This document shows positions 34,471 through 47,109 of a stretch of DNA of 64,000 bases, in pieces. The translations under genes and the position numbers were made by a program. Positions within the stretch are counted from its first letter, which is position 1, and every line of letters begins with the position of its first letter. The stretch lies in contig NW_024736071.1 of NCBI RefSeq assembly GCF_018991925.1, positions 16,759,538-16,823,537 on the forward strand. Reading direction: 5' to 3'. Origin of the DNA: Homarus americanus (Eukaryota > Arthropoda > Malacostraca > Decapoda > Nephropidae). The notes beneath the pieces were generated by a model. It worked only from the letters and a program-made list of their open reading frames with translations, was not told the origin of the DNA and did no database searches.

Positions 34471-35428
34471 CTATATTATCATCATCCGTGACGTGTGAAG
34501 CGTAGCAGATAGTTTGTGGTGGGAAAAAGTGGGAAAGTTGTGAGCCAGTATTTATGCCATAAATACATATTAGACCATCGGGACACTGGCTTCTGCGCTA
34601 ACCTTCTCATAACGTTGTTCAGATTCTCACACTTTGCTACGTCAGCTATTTTCCACGAAATGAGGCTATCTATTTCCTGAGGTATCAAGAGCCCTTAATT
34701 ATAGCATTACTTTTTTCTACAAGTTTTTTTGGGGGCCATATAAAGGCAGTGAATTTTTGTGAGGTTCGGTAAATTGGTAATGGGGTCTGAGCCGTCTTTA
34801 CACATCTTGAGGTAAAATATTAGTTATCATATTGTTACTGAAAATATATCGTGTTATTTTTATATATATTTTGAGTTATTTGGTGGCAAGGGGAATTATT
34901 TTATAAGGCATCAATTACTGTTTATGTTATAGTTATTACGTGATAAGTTACAAGGAACAGGAGTTAGGCTTCACTGGACGAAGAGTAACACCTCCTAGAC
35001 TGTATGAGGCGTTATGTTTACAATATATGTATAATATATTACGATTTGTTTGTGTAGATAAACAAGTTAGACCGAGATATAAGGTACTATAAACATTGGG
35101 TGCATGTGGTGGTTCAGGCAAGTACAGGAACAAGTATTGACAAGGTGAAAAAAATTAATAAATACTGTATTGCCGCACGCCATGTTGTGTTCCAATATTA
35201 TATGGTTAGTGTTAATGTAGTATATGTTCTTTTAAAGCGTAGTAGCCATTATTTTATGTTATTTGAAAGGTTAATATCTTCTTTATCGAAGTTTTATTAC
35301 GCTGTGTAGATAAAAAATTCTTCATTATGTCCATTGATCTTATCGTGAGGTGAATATAACATTATTTCATCTAGAAGTTCATCTCATGACCATAACTTCA
35401 TAACGTCATGTCCTGGGAAGAGCTATGA
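34471..35428. other. No gene recognised
   Basis: AT-rich sequence. A 68-codon minus-strand frame (34688-34482) matches no family I know. Confidence 0.4.
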
Positions 35429-35453
35429 ATGTTATGTTGCGTTGTGTTATTTG

Positions 35454-35535
35454 GTTGTTATGTTATGTTATGTTATGTTATGTTATGTTATGTTGCGTTG
35501 TGTTACGTTATGTTATGTTATGTTATGTTATGTTC
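35454..35535. repeat. TGTTA pentanucleotide array
   Basis: (TGTTA)n with a GCGTTG interruption. It is not the TTAGG telomere unit. Confidence 0.9.
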
Positions 35536-36041
35536 AGGAGTTGGTTTTATACTGTACTATGTCCATAAAGGCATCACTAACACCCACACACAGTACACGT
35601 TGGTAATGGGCGTTAGTTCTGGTTCCCAGAGGAGGCGGTGAGCGGGAGTCAAGTTTGTATACCTCGGTGGGGCGGACCACGACAACCTTCATAGTGTTGT
35701 TCTAAATTACGTCCAAAATAAGTTGAAAGATATATCCTGCTGAACGGACAGCTCGTTATTATTATTACTATTATTATTATTTTTTTAACATGCTTACATA
35801 TGAGTCTAATTTTGCTTTTGGTAGCGGGGGGGGTGAGGAGGACGAAGCAGATTAATAATAAGCGAGGAGTTATAACAGAGGAAGTGTGTAGGAGACTTAC
35901 AACAGTAGATTTTATTTGGTCGCTAAGTCTTCCGCTCACCAGAGGATGTGAAGAAACCCTGCCACCTGAGGGTTCACGCGTCACCCCACCAGGTTTATTA
36001 CTGCAGAGGATCGTGGTGGTGGTGGAGTGACGTTGAGGGGG
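35536..36041. other. No gene recognised
   Basis: Unique sequence with a short ATT tract near 35757-35780. Confidence 0.4.
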
Positions 36042-36108
36042 CTTTTTTTATGGGGATTGGCCCACCCAGGCAGGTCACTGACCCACATCAAGGCCTGGGG
36101 GCGAAATG

Positions 36109-36182
<74 letters not shown>

Positions 36183-36420
36183 GAACCATAAAGAAATACA
36201 AAATGAAAAAAAAGATCAAAAATGAGAAACAATATATGTATGTTGTGTTGTCAAGATAAGAGAAACAATTGAGACCCTGCAATTGTGTGTAAATGAGGCA
36301 GAAAGTCAGATCATCAACCTGGGACTTGGTCACATATGGCAGCAGGGTCATTAGACAACACATTATGCTTAATATCTTCCCAGGCGCAGGTACCTCCTGT
36401 TTGGTAGCTGCCTACTACCT
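36042..36420 (-). repeat. Dispersed repeat family A, copy 2
   Basis: A second copy of the element at 238-596, with a longer AAT microsatellite (36112-36178) and a ~12-bp insertion after AAATACAAAATG. The end points agree with copy 1, so these are true element edges rather than a chance match. Confidence 0.8.
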
Positions 36421-36439
36421 ACTGCAGTACGGATACCCA

Positions 36440-37070
36440 ACCTAGTGTATACACCTGTGTTTCAACTGTACCCTACCTCACCACACCTGTACCCCTACCT
36501 CACCACACCTGTCCCTACCTCACCACCTGTACCCTACTCACCACACCTGTACCCCACTTCACCACACCTGTACCCCCCACCACACCACCCACCCCCACCA
36601 CACCCTGTTACCCCACCCCCACCACCCTGCCCCACCCCACCACACCTGTACCCACCTCACCACACCTACCCTACCTGACCACACCTGTTACCCTACCCCA
36701 CCACACCCTGTCCCCACCTCACCACACCTGTACCCCACCTCACCACACCTGTACCCTACCTCACCCACACCCAGCCACCTCACCACACCTGTACCTCACC
36801 TCACCACACCTGCCACCCTACCACCACACCTGTACCCCACCTCACCACACCTGTTACCCCCATTCACCACACACCTGTACCCTACTCACCACACCTGTAC
36901 CCTACCTCACCACACCCAGCCTCTACCTCACCTCCCCACCTTGCACTTCTTCACCACACCTGTACCTACCTCACCACACCTGTGCCCTACCTCACCACAC
37001 TTTGTACCCCTACTTCACCACACCTAGCTCTCTACCTCACCACACCTTACCCTACCTCACCACCATTACA
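36440..37070. repeat. Minisatellite, ~20-21-bp unit
   Basis: About 28 copies of CACCACACCTGTACCCTACCT with many small indels. Confidence 0.9.
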
Positions 37071-37194
37071 TGCACACACTATTAACGTTTCCTATACACA
37101 CTTCTCAATACTATTAACAGCGACTCCGTGTCTTTCGTGTCAGGTCAGGTCAGATCGTCAGATGAAAGATCAGATTTTTATGTTGCTGGTTTGG

Positions 37195-37300
37195 TTTGGT
37201 TAGATTAGATTAGATTAGATTAGGTAAGGTTTGGTTTGGTTTGGTTAGGTTAGGTTAGGTTAGGTTAGGTTAGGTTAGATCAGGCTAGAGTAAGGTAGAA
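37195..37300 (+). repeat. TTAGG tract with GATTA and GGTTT variants
   Basis: (GATTA)n, then GGTTT units, then clean (GGTTA)n and degenerate units. Confidence 0.85.
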
Positions 37301-37429
37301 TAAGGTTAGGCTAAGAATTAGTATTTGAGAGTTGAATATTGGCGGACAACCTTTTTAATGTACACCGCACCCGCAAGGTCTAAAACCGCAACCGCAAGAT
37401 TTTCCTTTATGATTCCCGCATTACTCTCG

Positions 37430-37955
37430 CGGGTGGACAGGTAGGGTGATGGTGGACAGGTAGGGTGATGGTGGACAGGTCGGGTGATGGTGGACAGGTG
37501 GAGGTGATGGTGGACAGGTAGGGTGATGGTGGACAGGTAGGGTGATGGTGGACAGGTAGGGATGATGGTGGACAGGTGGAGGTGATGGGACAGTAGGGGT
37601 GATGGTGGACAGTAGGGGTGATGGTGACAGGTAGGTGATGGTGACAGGTCGGGTGATGGTGGACAGGTGGAGGTGATGGTGGACAGGTCGGGTGATGGTG
37701 GACAGGTAGGGTGATGGTGGACAGGTAGGGGTGATGGTGGACAGGTAGGGTGATGGTGACAGGTGGAGGTGATGGTGACAGGTAGGGGTGATGGTGGACA
37801 GGTAGGTGATGGTGGACAGGTAGGGTGATGGTGGACAGGTAGGGTGATGGTGGACAGGTGGAGGTGATGGTGGACAGGTGAGGGTGATGGTGGACAGGTG
37901 GAGGAGGGTGGTGGGTGATGGTGACAGGTAGGGTGATGGTGGACAGGTAGGGTGA
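37430..37955. repeat. Minisatellite, ~19-bp unit
   Basis: About 27 copies of GTGATGGTGGACAGGTAGG, with GGTGGA and GGTCGG variants. Confidence 0.95.
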
Positions 37956-38015
37956 GTTAACATTATGAGTGAGTGAGGGAAGGTCAAGGACAGCAGGTCA
38001 CACCCTACACACGCA

Positions 38016-38017
<2 letters not shown>

Positions 38018-38090
<73 letters not shown>
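38018..38090. repeat. CA microsatellite
   Basis: Uninterrupted (CA)n of about 36 units. Confidence 0.95.
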
Positions 38091-39117
38091 CCTCCTTCTC
38101 ACACACATTCTCCCCTTCCTTCCTCCCTGCATCCATTTCCCCCTCCTTCCCTCCTTCCCTTCCACACACCCCTCCTTCGTTCCTGGACAAACAACAGACG
38201 GAAACAGTCGTTTTTACAATTCGTGAGGAGGTAAGATGGAGTGGTTCATCTTGAGAGCCGAAAAAACACTCCAATAGCAGCGGCGGCAGTCAGTGAGTAC
38301 CATACATTACCCACCTGACGATGATTTGGGGCAGCGGCAGGTGTGGTTTATGAGGCCAAGACGCGACACTTCAATCATTTTTTGGGGGCGAGAAGGTAGT
38401 TATTGTGTTGAAGAGAGGCTATAGTGATGGTGGTACGTGTGTGTGTGTGTGTCCCAAGACCTTCACCACCATCACCACTGTCATCATCCTCTGCCTTGCT
38501 GTTGTTGTTGTTCTGCTGTAAGTCGGGGATGTAAGCCTGGTGGTAAATCAAGGTCTTATTCTTATTTTAATCATTAATACTGTACAACTTTTACTCTGTC
38601 TCACATTCTAGAAATGATTAGGTTAGGTTAGGTTAGGTTAGGTTAGGTTAGGTTAGGAAGAGTAGCGTACGTGAGCTGTGGTGAGTCATGGTGGCGTGGG
38701 AGAGAGAGACAGACACATGCTGGGACCAAACTTTGATCCTGTTGTATGGCTCATCTGACTGGCTGGCAGGGCCCTGGCAAACACACACACACACACACAC
38801 GGGACGATGGCTGGTTCATCACGGTAATAACTTTTGAGAGAGTCGCAGCGTACATCACCTCCTCCTCCTACTTCATTCCTTCTTCCTGTTCAGTTTTCCA
38901 CACGGGTTTTGGCGGCTCTGAATTTCACACATCGAGCGTGTCATGATTTGTGCCTCTCGCTCGCTCGTTCGCTCGTTCGCCTTTTGAGAGCCAGGGTATA
39001 ACCCCAGTCATCGAGTGAATGGTGATTAGGATAAGTTGGTGCGCGGGTGATTTAAGACCTGAACATAACCATTACGGTAACGACACCAGCAGTAGGAGCA
39101 GCGGGGCCTTCATCGTC
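38091..39117. other. No gene recognised; TTAGG tract at 38618-38657
   Basis: Eight clean (GGTTA) units at 38618-38657, a TG tract near 38436 and a CGCTCGTT patch near 38957. No coding sequence recognised. Confidence 0.55.
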
Positions 39118-39153
39118 TGTCTGCAGGATGGTGCTCTCACCATCCTGCAGACA
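39118..39153. other. 16-bp perfect hairpin
   Basis: TGTCTGCAGGATGGTG and CACCATCCTGCAGACA are exact reverse complements around the loop CTCT. The stem contains two PstI-like CTGCAG sites. No coding or known RNA family is apparent around it. Confidence 0.9.
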
Positions 39154-39259
39154 GCCAGGAACCTGGTGCACCGTCCTCTGAGGCCAGACACAAGTACTGT
39201 ATGTCCATCTTGCAACGAGGGTGTCACCGGGACCAAGCTGCTGTGACTGTGGGAGAGAG

Positions 39260-39261
39260 AG

Positions 39262-39302
<41 letters not shown>

Positions 39303-39326
39303 GAGGTGTGTGTGTGAGGGTAAGGG

Positions 39327-39371
<45 letters not shown>

Positions 39372-39556
39372 GTGGGGAGGGGTGTGTGTGTGTGTGAGGG
39401 GTGTGGGGGAGGGTGTGTGAGGGGTGTAGAGGGAGTGTGTGTGTGTGTGTGTGTGTGAGGGTGTGGGGTGTGTGTGTGTGTGTGTGTGTGGTGGGGTGTG
39501 GGGGGAGGGGTGGGGGGTGGGGTGTGGGGGGGGGTGTGTGTGTGGGGAGGTGGGGG

Positions 39557-39600
<44 letters not shown>

Positions 39601-39727
39601 GAGGGGTGGGGGGAGGGTGTGTGTGTGTGTGTGTGTGTGTGGGAGGGGTGTGTGTGTGTGTGTGAGGTGTGGGGGAGGGGGGGTGTGGGTGTGGGGAGGG
39701 GGTGTGTGTGTGTGGGTGTAGGGGGAG

Positions 39728-39765
<38 letters not shown>

Positions 39766-39985
39766 TAGGGGAGGGGTGTGTGTGTGTGAGGTGTGGGGGA
39801 GGTGGGTGTGTGGGTGTGGGGAGGTGTGTGTGTGTGTGTGTGTGTGTGGGGGGTGTAGGTGTGTGTGTGTGTGTGTGTGTGGGGGTGGGGGGGAGGGTGT
39901 GTGTGGGTGTAGGGGAGGGTGTGTGTGTGTGTGTGTGTGTGTGTGGTGTGGGGGGGGAGGGTGTGTGTGTGTGTGGGGTGTAGGG

Positions 39986-40021
<36 letters not shown>

Positions 40022-40579
40022 TGTGTGTGTGTGTGTGTGTGTGGGTGTGTGTGTGGGTGTGGGGAGGTGGGTGTGTGAGGGTGTGGGAGGGTGTGTGTGT
40101 GTGTGTGTGTGTGGGGTGTGGGGGGAGGGTGTGGGTGTGTGTGTGTGAGGTGTGGGGAGGGTGTGGGTGTGTGTGTGTGAGGTGGGGGAGGGGTGTGGGT
40201 GTGTGTGTGTGTGTGTGTGTGTGGGGTGTGGGGGAGGGTGTGGGTGTGTGTGTGGGGTGTGGGGAGGGTGTGGGGGGGGTGTGGGGGAGGGTGGGTGTGT
40301 GTGAGGTGTAGGGGGAGGTGTGGGTGTGTGTGTGAGGGGGTGTAGGGGGAGGGTGTGTGTGTGAGGGTGTAGGGGAGGTGTGGGTGTGTGTGTGGGTGTG
40401 GGGAGGGTGTGGGTGTGTGTGAGGTGTGAGGGGGAGGGTGGGTGTGTGTGTGAGGGTGGGGGGAGGTGTGTGTGTGTGAGGGTGTAGGGAGGTGTGGGTG
40501 TGTGTTAGGGTGTGGGGAGGGTGTGGGTGTGTGTAGGGGTGTGGGGGAGGTGTGTGTGTGTGGTGTGGGGGGGTGGGGG

Positions 40580-40610
<31 letters not shown>

Positions 40611-40680
40611 TGTGTGAGGGTGTAGGGGAGGGTGTGGGTGTGTGTGAGGGGTGTGGGAGGGTGTGGCGGGGGTGTTGTGA
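39260..40680. repeat. 1.4-kb TG/GGGG composite array
   Basis: Alternating (TG)n and GAGGGTGTGGGGGAGGG-type blocks. The plus strand carries almost no C. Several frames stay open on both strands purely because of the dinucleotide composition. Confidence 0.97.
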
Positions 40681-41335
<655 letters not shown>

Positions 41336-41699
41336 CAAGTGTAATTATATTATTTTCTTTAACACAGTGTCTTACTGGGACAATAACCTCACTAGCCTGA
41401 TGGATTAACTGAAGCTCAAGAAAGAACCAAAATGCATAACAAGATGACTCAAAATGGCATAGATCCGGCAGCTATTTAAGGGCGGAGTGGATACAGCACA
41501 CTGAACACGAAGCTACCTCCCTCCTCTTCCTCAACCAACGCCAGGTAAACATTGCTCGTGTGTGGACGGTAATGTCAGAACTCACCTGATTTTTCTTGTT
41601 AAGGGTAAATAGGTTAATTGGTTGGATGCCTAAGTGAGATTGACGTAGGTTATGGAAGTTGGTGACGATTATGGGGTGATGAAGAGTGAATTGTGGTGG
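41336..41699. other. No gene recognised
   Basis: Unique-looking sequence between the ATT array and a minisatellite. Confidence 0.4.
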
Positions 41700-42100
41700 A
41701 GTGGTACGTTGTATGTGGTGGTGGAACAATTCTTCTTCTTTGGTGGTGGAACAATACTTTTTATCTGGTGGTGGAACAATATTTCTTTGGTGGTGGAACA
41801 ATTCTTCTTATCTGGTGGTGGAACAATACTTCTTATCTGGTGGTGGAACAATACTTTTTCTCTGGTGGTGGAACGATATTTCTTTGGTGGTGGAACAATT
41901 CTTCTTATCTGGTGGTGGAACAATACTTCTTCTCTGGTGGTGGAACAATATTTCTTTGGTGGTGGAACAATACTCTTCTCTGGTGGTGGAACAATCTTCT
42001 CTGGTGGTGGAACAATATTTCTTTGGTGGTGGAACAATACTTCTTCTCTGGTGGTGGAACAATTCTTCTTCTCTGGTGGTGGAACATACTTCTCTGGTGG
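41700..42100. repeat. Minisatellite, 22-25-bp unit
   Basis: About 17 copies of a unit with core TGGTGGTGGAACAATACTTC and alternating TTTCTTTGG or CTTATCTGG spacers. Overlapping Trp/Asn-rich and Cys/Ser-rich frames are artefacts. Confidence 0.95.
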
Positions 42101-42724
42101 AGGAGGAGGAGTGCCAACCTCACCTACAGGAGGGGAGGCGAGGAGCCGGGAGGAGAGGGGAGGAAACTGGGGAGGAAAGAGCTGCAATGGAGGAGAGGAG
42201 AGAAATAAAGAAGAGGGGAGAAGGACAGGGAATGATAATGGAAGAAAGGGGAGGGAGAAGAGAAGAGGAGAAGCTTTCTTTTTTTTTCATTCTCTTTTTA
42301 TTTATTCTTTATTTTATTTTCCTCTCCTTTCGCCATTTCCTCCCCTTTCCTCTCCTTCCCTCCCTCTCTCCTCCACTGCTCTGCTTTCATTACACGCTCA
42401 CCCTCTTATTATCTGAAATAACTCTTCCACTTCACGCTCGCCCTTCCCTCCTCCTCCCTCCTCCTCCCTCCTCCCTCCCTCCCTCCCTCCACGAATCCTT
42501 CTACTATTCTTTTTGTGTTTTTTGCTCGTTGGTTCAATAGTAGTTGTTCTCAGTGGATAAATGGTGGATCACCCTCTTCCCGTGCTGAGACACCTTCCCC
42601 TACCTCTTACATTGACTTTAATTGATATCCATTACACGACAGGTGTGAGCAAAGGTGGATCATTCATCATCATATCCCGTCGACTCTTCCTTGACTTGAT
42701 CATTATACCTGGAGCGAGTTACTA
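42101..42724. other. No gene recognised; purine then pyrimidine-rich
   Basis: About 42110-42280 is GGA/GAA-rich and 42285-42490 is T/C-rich. No recognisable gene. Confidence 0.5.
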
Positions 42725-42850
42725 TTACTACTACTACTACTACTACTACTACTACGTTTTATTTTAATCGTGGCCATCAACTTCCTCTTATAGCCACACC
42801 TTGGCCACAATTTTATTACCTGAATGTCCTCATACAAAGGTAACTACCTG
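42725..42850 (-). mobile_element. LINE tail copy (first family) at a TAC tract
   Basis: A (CTA)n tract (42727-42755) is followed by a degenerate T-rich tail and GTGGCCATCAACTTCCTC, then TATAGCCACACCTTGGCCAC. The latter matches the 3' untranslated region of LINE copy 1, so this is a short, older insertion. Confidence 0.75.
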
Positions 42851-43179
42851 AGCTGCTACTTCCGGACAGGTAACCTTTCTTTCACAGTATCGTCATCACA
42901 GGTAAGTTTTATTACACACACTATCATCTCCACTGGCTGGCTGGCTGGTTGACGAAGTTCACACAACCTGTTATTTCATACAAGATTGATTTATTAAGAT
43001 CATTATATAACTTACGTGTCTTCATTATACTCGGGAGTACTTGTTTCTGTCATTATATCCGTTTTTGTGTAAGTAGACTATAAAGATATATATAACGTAT
43101 AGTACAGCGTCTTGGTATACTCAGGTGCTTATTAAGGTATATTTTATATGAGTCTCCGTTCCTGATCCTTATTTCCGTC
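42851..43179. other. No gene recognised
   Basis: AT-rich sequence, nothing identified. Confidence 0.4.
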
Positions 43180-43590
43180 GGGGGGTGATGGGGGGCAGGT
43201 AAGTGAGTGGGGAGGGCAGGTAGGAGTGTGTGGGGGGCAGGTAGGTGGGGGGGGAGTGGGGGTGTGTGTGGGGGGCAGGTGGGGTGTGTGGGGGCAGGTA
43301 GAGTGAGTGTGGAGGGCAGGTAGAGGTGTGTGGGGGCAGGTAGAGTGTGTGGGGAGAGGGTAGAGTGTGTGGGGGCAGGTGGGATATTGTGTGGGGGCAG
43401 GTGGGGTGTGTGGGGCGGCAGGGTGTGGTGGGAGGGGACAGGTAGAGTGGGGGGGCAGGTAGAGGTGGGGGGGGCAGGTGAGTGGAGGGCGGGTAGGTGG
43501 GGCAGGTAGAGTGTGGGGGCAGGTGGGAGTGTGTGGGGGTGGGGCGGCAGGTAGAGTGGAGGGGACAAGTAGAGTGGGGGGAGGCAGGTG
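43180..43590. repeat. G-rich minisatellite, ~20-bp unit
   Basis: Degenerate copies of GTGTGTGGGGGCAGGTAGA. Confidence 0.9.
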
Positions 43591-43779
43591 TATGAATATA
43601 TCTCATCATTGGTGGTGGTGGTTGGGTTAAGACGCCTGTGTTGTTCATGTAAAATTAACCCGTTTACTGGCCCTCATCGGTGACTTAAGGCGATAAATTG
43701 CAGCGTCTCGGCCATAATGACTCCGGTAGACCATGGTGAGGGGGGGCGTCAGGCGAGTACTGGGTGATCATGTATGTAC

Positions 43780-44007
43780 TCTGGTGTGTGTGTGTGTGTG
43801 TGTGGACTCTGGGCATGTGTGTGTGTGTGTGTGTCTCTGGTGTGGACTCTGGTGTGTGTGTGTGTGTGTGGACTCTGGTGCATGTGTGTGTGTGTGTACT
43901 CGGTGTGGACTCTGGTGTGTGTGTGTGTACTCTGGTGTGGACTCTGGTGTGTGTGTGTGTGTGTGTGTACTCTGGTGTGGACTCTGGTGTGTGTGTGTGT
44001 GTGCTCT

Positions 44008-44047
<40 letters not shown>

Positions 44048-44070
44048 CTGGTGTGTACTCTGGTGTGTGG
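43780..44070. repeat. TG / GTGGACTCTG composite array
   Basis: (TG)n tracts punctuated by TACTCTGGTGTGGACTCTGG units. Confidence 0.95.
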
Positions 44071-45047
44071 CCCATACCTCCCTCCCTCCCTCCTGCAGTT
44101 GATGAAGCAGTGTGATCGTCTTTTGTTTCGTAGATCAATCTAATTTATGTGCAACTGTTATCTTATCAAAGGTAGACTGTGGTAATATTATTTTAGTAAG
44201 AGTGTCGTGTCATGTGAACCGCCTCATCACTTATGTTTGGCTTCCTGAGCGAAAAATATCAATCTGTCGGCTTCAATAAAGGAATGGCCGTCGTGTTTGG
44301 CTATCCCGCCCTATTTATAGCCAAATTTATAGCCAAATTTATAGCCAATTTAGCCTGCAGCCCTACTACTTATTTACATCAAGCAGAGACCTTCTTCATA
44401 TCGCGCCAATCAAGTATCATCTTGGTGGTCGTGCGTGAAAATCAATTACATATTTTTTTCTTCTTAGTCTTACATGTAATAGAAACATTAACTGTGCTTA
44501 CGAGCGATAATGGCGAACACTTGTTTTGTTGACCAGATAAGCGAAGAATCAAGGAGTTACATACATGTTTAAAAGGGTATAATTTACGAATTAATGTCAG
44601 AGAATGAAATATGTAGATGTAGCTTAAGTGTGTGTGTGTGTGTGGGGGGGTGTTGCTTGTACTGTAGGTGTGTTATGTGGCCTGGGGTGGCGTCTCTCAG
44701 GAAGGCGGCTGGACTCTGGAGGGTGATTTGAGTGTGTGAATGACTGAGTGTGTGAGTGACTGAGTGTGTGAGTAAGTGAGAGTGAGTGAGTGTTGTTGAC
44801 ATGTGGGCTTGACATTAATACGATCTTCTGTTTTTGGGGGTCAATTTGTATTCTACACTGGCGCTTTCCTCCCTCATCTGCTCTCCCTCAACTATCCCTC
44901 TATCTCCCTAACCTCCCTTCCTTCTTCTCCTTCCTCAATCCTTCCTCCCTACACACACACAGGAAAAGAGAAAAAACGCATGAAGCTACAATTACCCACC
45001 ATTATCAGAGAAACTTAAAGAAAACAAAACACTCACATACTTTGCCT
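44071..45047. other. No gene recognised
   Basis: Contains TATAGCCAAATT direct repeats (44317-44350) and AGTGTGTGAGTGA repeats (44730-44790). The frames present match no protein family. Confidence 0.45.
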
Positions 45048-45093
45048 AACCTAACCTAACCTAACCTAACCTAACCTAACCTAACCTAACCTA
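45048..45093 (-). repeat. Interstitial TTAGG tract (CCTAA strand)
   Basis: About nine clean CCTAA units. Confidence 0.95.
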
Positions 45094-45194
45094 ATAACCT
45101 ACCTGTGAGAAGAAATTATATTATGAAGTCAGGTGGGGAGGAGGAGGAAGAAGAGCAGGACGCCTGTTGATGTTGTGTCTTAATTAAGGAGGTT

Positions 45195-45195
<1 letters not shown>

Positions 45196-45252
<57 letters not shown>

Positions 45253-45260
45253 TGTGTGTG
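45196..45260. repeat. TG microsatellite
   Basis: (TG)n with one GG interruption. A matching CA tract lies at 45338-45368, so the two could pair as an inverted repeat. Confidence 0.9.
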
Positions 45261-45334
45261 TCAAGAGATAATTGTCAGAGAATCCATGATCACTCTCTTA
45301 ACCCCTTGTGTGTACTGTACGTGGGTTACCTCTG

Positions 45335-45369
<35 letters not shown>

Positions 45370-45519
45370 ACTCCAGGACATACAGGAAGAGCTTGAGGGG
45401 GCGAACTTAATAATTATGAAAAAGTAAAGTTAAGTTTTTCAACACCAAAGCCAGTGAGGCGTGTAAGACGGAGGTACAGCTACTGGTGTTAAGTGATGCT
45501 CCAGAGGTCTTGGGATGCT

Positions 45520-45840
45520 GGTGTGGTGATGGTGGTGGTGGTGATGGTGGTGGTGAAGATGGTGGTGAAGATGGTGGTGGTGGTGATGAGGATGGTGGTG
45601 ATGATGGTGGTGAAGATGGTGGTAGTGGTGGTGTGATGAGGATGGTGGTGATGGTGGTGATGGTGATGATGGTGGTGGTGGTGGTGGTGATGGTGGTGAA
45701 GATGGTGTGGTGGTGGTGGTGATGAGGATGGTGGTGATGATGGTGGTGAGATGGTGGTAGTGGTGGTGGTGATGAGGATGGTGATGATGGTGGTGATGGT
45801 GGTGGTGATGATGGTGTGTGGAAGATGGTGGTGGTGTGAC
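45520..45840. repeat. GGTGAAGATGGT minisatellite
   Basis: GGT/GAT/GAA-based trinucleotide array. Confidence 0.95.
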
Positions 45841-45971
45841 AATAGACAGAGAGACAAATAAACAGACAATCGGGCGGCAGATAATGACAACTCTCTCATA
45901 TCATCCAAAATTTGTTCTAAACATTGTACCGAAACATAAAGAGGAATAATAATAATACTTTAACAGTATAC

Positions 45972-46014
<43 letters not shown>

Positions 46015-46120
46015 AGTACAAAGTCCAAATGACCAAACAGCTGTCGGTCTCTTTGTACAGCCACAACAACAAGGTACACGCTGCTCTCATCACCCTTCCA
46101 CTCTCTTACCGTCCACAACT
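45841..46120. other. No gene recognised; CA tract
   Basis: (CA)n at 45974-46011. Otherwise unassigned. Confidence 0.45.
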
Positions 46121-46428
46121 ACACCTTTTCACCTATCCGTTCAGACATTGTTACATAACTATTTGACAAATTTCATAACCGAATGACAGAACACTATCGA
46201 ATGACAATTTAAAATAACTGTTGGTGGTATGTCATTCTCATTGTTCATTCTCAAACTATATGTATCTTTTATTGTTCACGTCTGTCAACTTCATAACACG
46301 TCAATCACTTCCGTTAGCATGAACCAACAGGTATTTTAGATTGTCATTCGATATGTGTTCTGTCATTCGGTTATGAAATTTGTCAAATAGTTATGTAACA
46401 ATGTCTCAACGGATAGGTGAAAAGGTGT
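46121..46428. mobile_element. 308-bp MITE with ~105-bp inverted repeats
   Basis: Left arm 46121-46225 and right arm 46323-46428 are near-perfect inverted repeats beginning ACACCTTTTCACCTATCCGT. They enclose a ~97-bp AT-rich loop. The ends allow either a TA duplication (TA/CACC...GGTG/TA) or a 3-bp ACT duplication, so Tc1/mariner and Harbinger-like origins both remain possible. Within each arm CGAATGACA recurs. No transposase. Confidence 0.85.
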
Positions 46429-46743
46429 ACTGGTGATGAGGGAGAAATGAGTGTGAGTTAATAATCCATTGACAGGTGATCATTTCCTGACACGTGATGA
46501 TTGTATCCTTAAACCACGTCTACCTCTCCTGACCTCAGACAACGACCTCTCCTGACCTCGGACAACGACACAAAATACGAAAACTGGCATAAAACACAAA
46601 CACAAAACATTACTCCCAGCATAAGGATCTCATCAGGTTATTTTTTCCTAGAATGTTTTTTATTAGCAAGAAGAAAGAATGATAACGATAATGACGACAA
46701 TAACGATAATTAATAACGATAATAACAACGATAATAACGATGG
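46429..46743. other. No gene recognised
   Basis: Contains AACGATAATAACGA short repeats (46680-46742). Otherwise nothing. Confidence 0.45.
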
Positions 46744-46775
<32 letters not shown>

Positions 46776-46939
46776 TTTTTTTATGGTCTCCAGCCTCCCC
46801 CAATAGCCATTCCTTCGCCACCATTTTATTACCTTAATATTAAATATCCTAATACATAGTAAGCTCTCCTAACTGTGTTGAGTTAGTTGAGCCGCAGATC
46901 TATGCGGCTTTCGGTGACTGTTGCCTCATAGTCAATATC

Positions 46940-46940
<1 letters not shown>
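46744..46940 (-). mobile_element. LINE tail copy (first family) between TAC and AAT tracts
   Basis: (CTA)n at 46744-46773 and a short T-run are followed by ~150 bp of the family's 3' end, including GGTCTCCAGCCTCCCCCAAT and the end of the frame. It is truncated at CATAGTCAATATCT, where an (AAT)n tract (46941-46996) begins. Confidence 0.9.

Positions 46941-46996
<56 letters not shown>
46941..46996. repeat. AAT trinucleotide tract
   Basis: (AAT)n of about 18 units abutting the LINE 5' truncation point. Confidence 0.95.
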
Positions 46997-46997
<1 letters not shown>

Positions 46998-47109
46998 CCC
47001 TCACACAATCTCAGTCAGCCATCAAATACAGTCTCAATTACTCACCTTACACAGTCACTCGGTCAGACAGTTTCCACCAATGACGTACTAACTAACTATT
47101 GGTACCGGA

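Noticed and set aside
34482..34688. 68-codon minus-strand frame with Trp/Leu-rich residues
   Set aside because: No family resemblance was found and its length is common by chance in AT-rich DNA; left unassigned.
35454..35535. Telomere-type repeat
   Set aside because: The unit is TGTTA, not TTAGG, so it was kept as a plain pentanucleotide microsatellite.
44233..44532. 99-codon frame
   Set aside because: No recognised motif; partly produced by ATAGCCAAATTT direct repeats.
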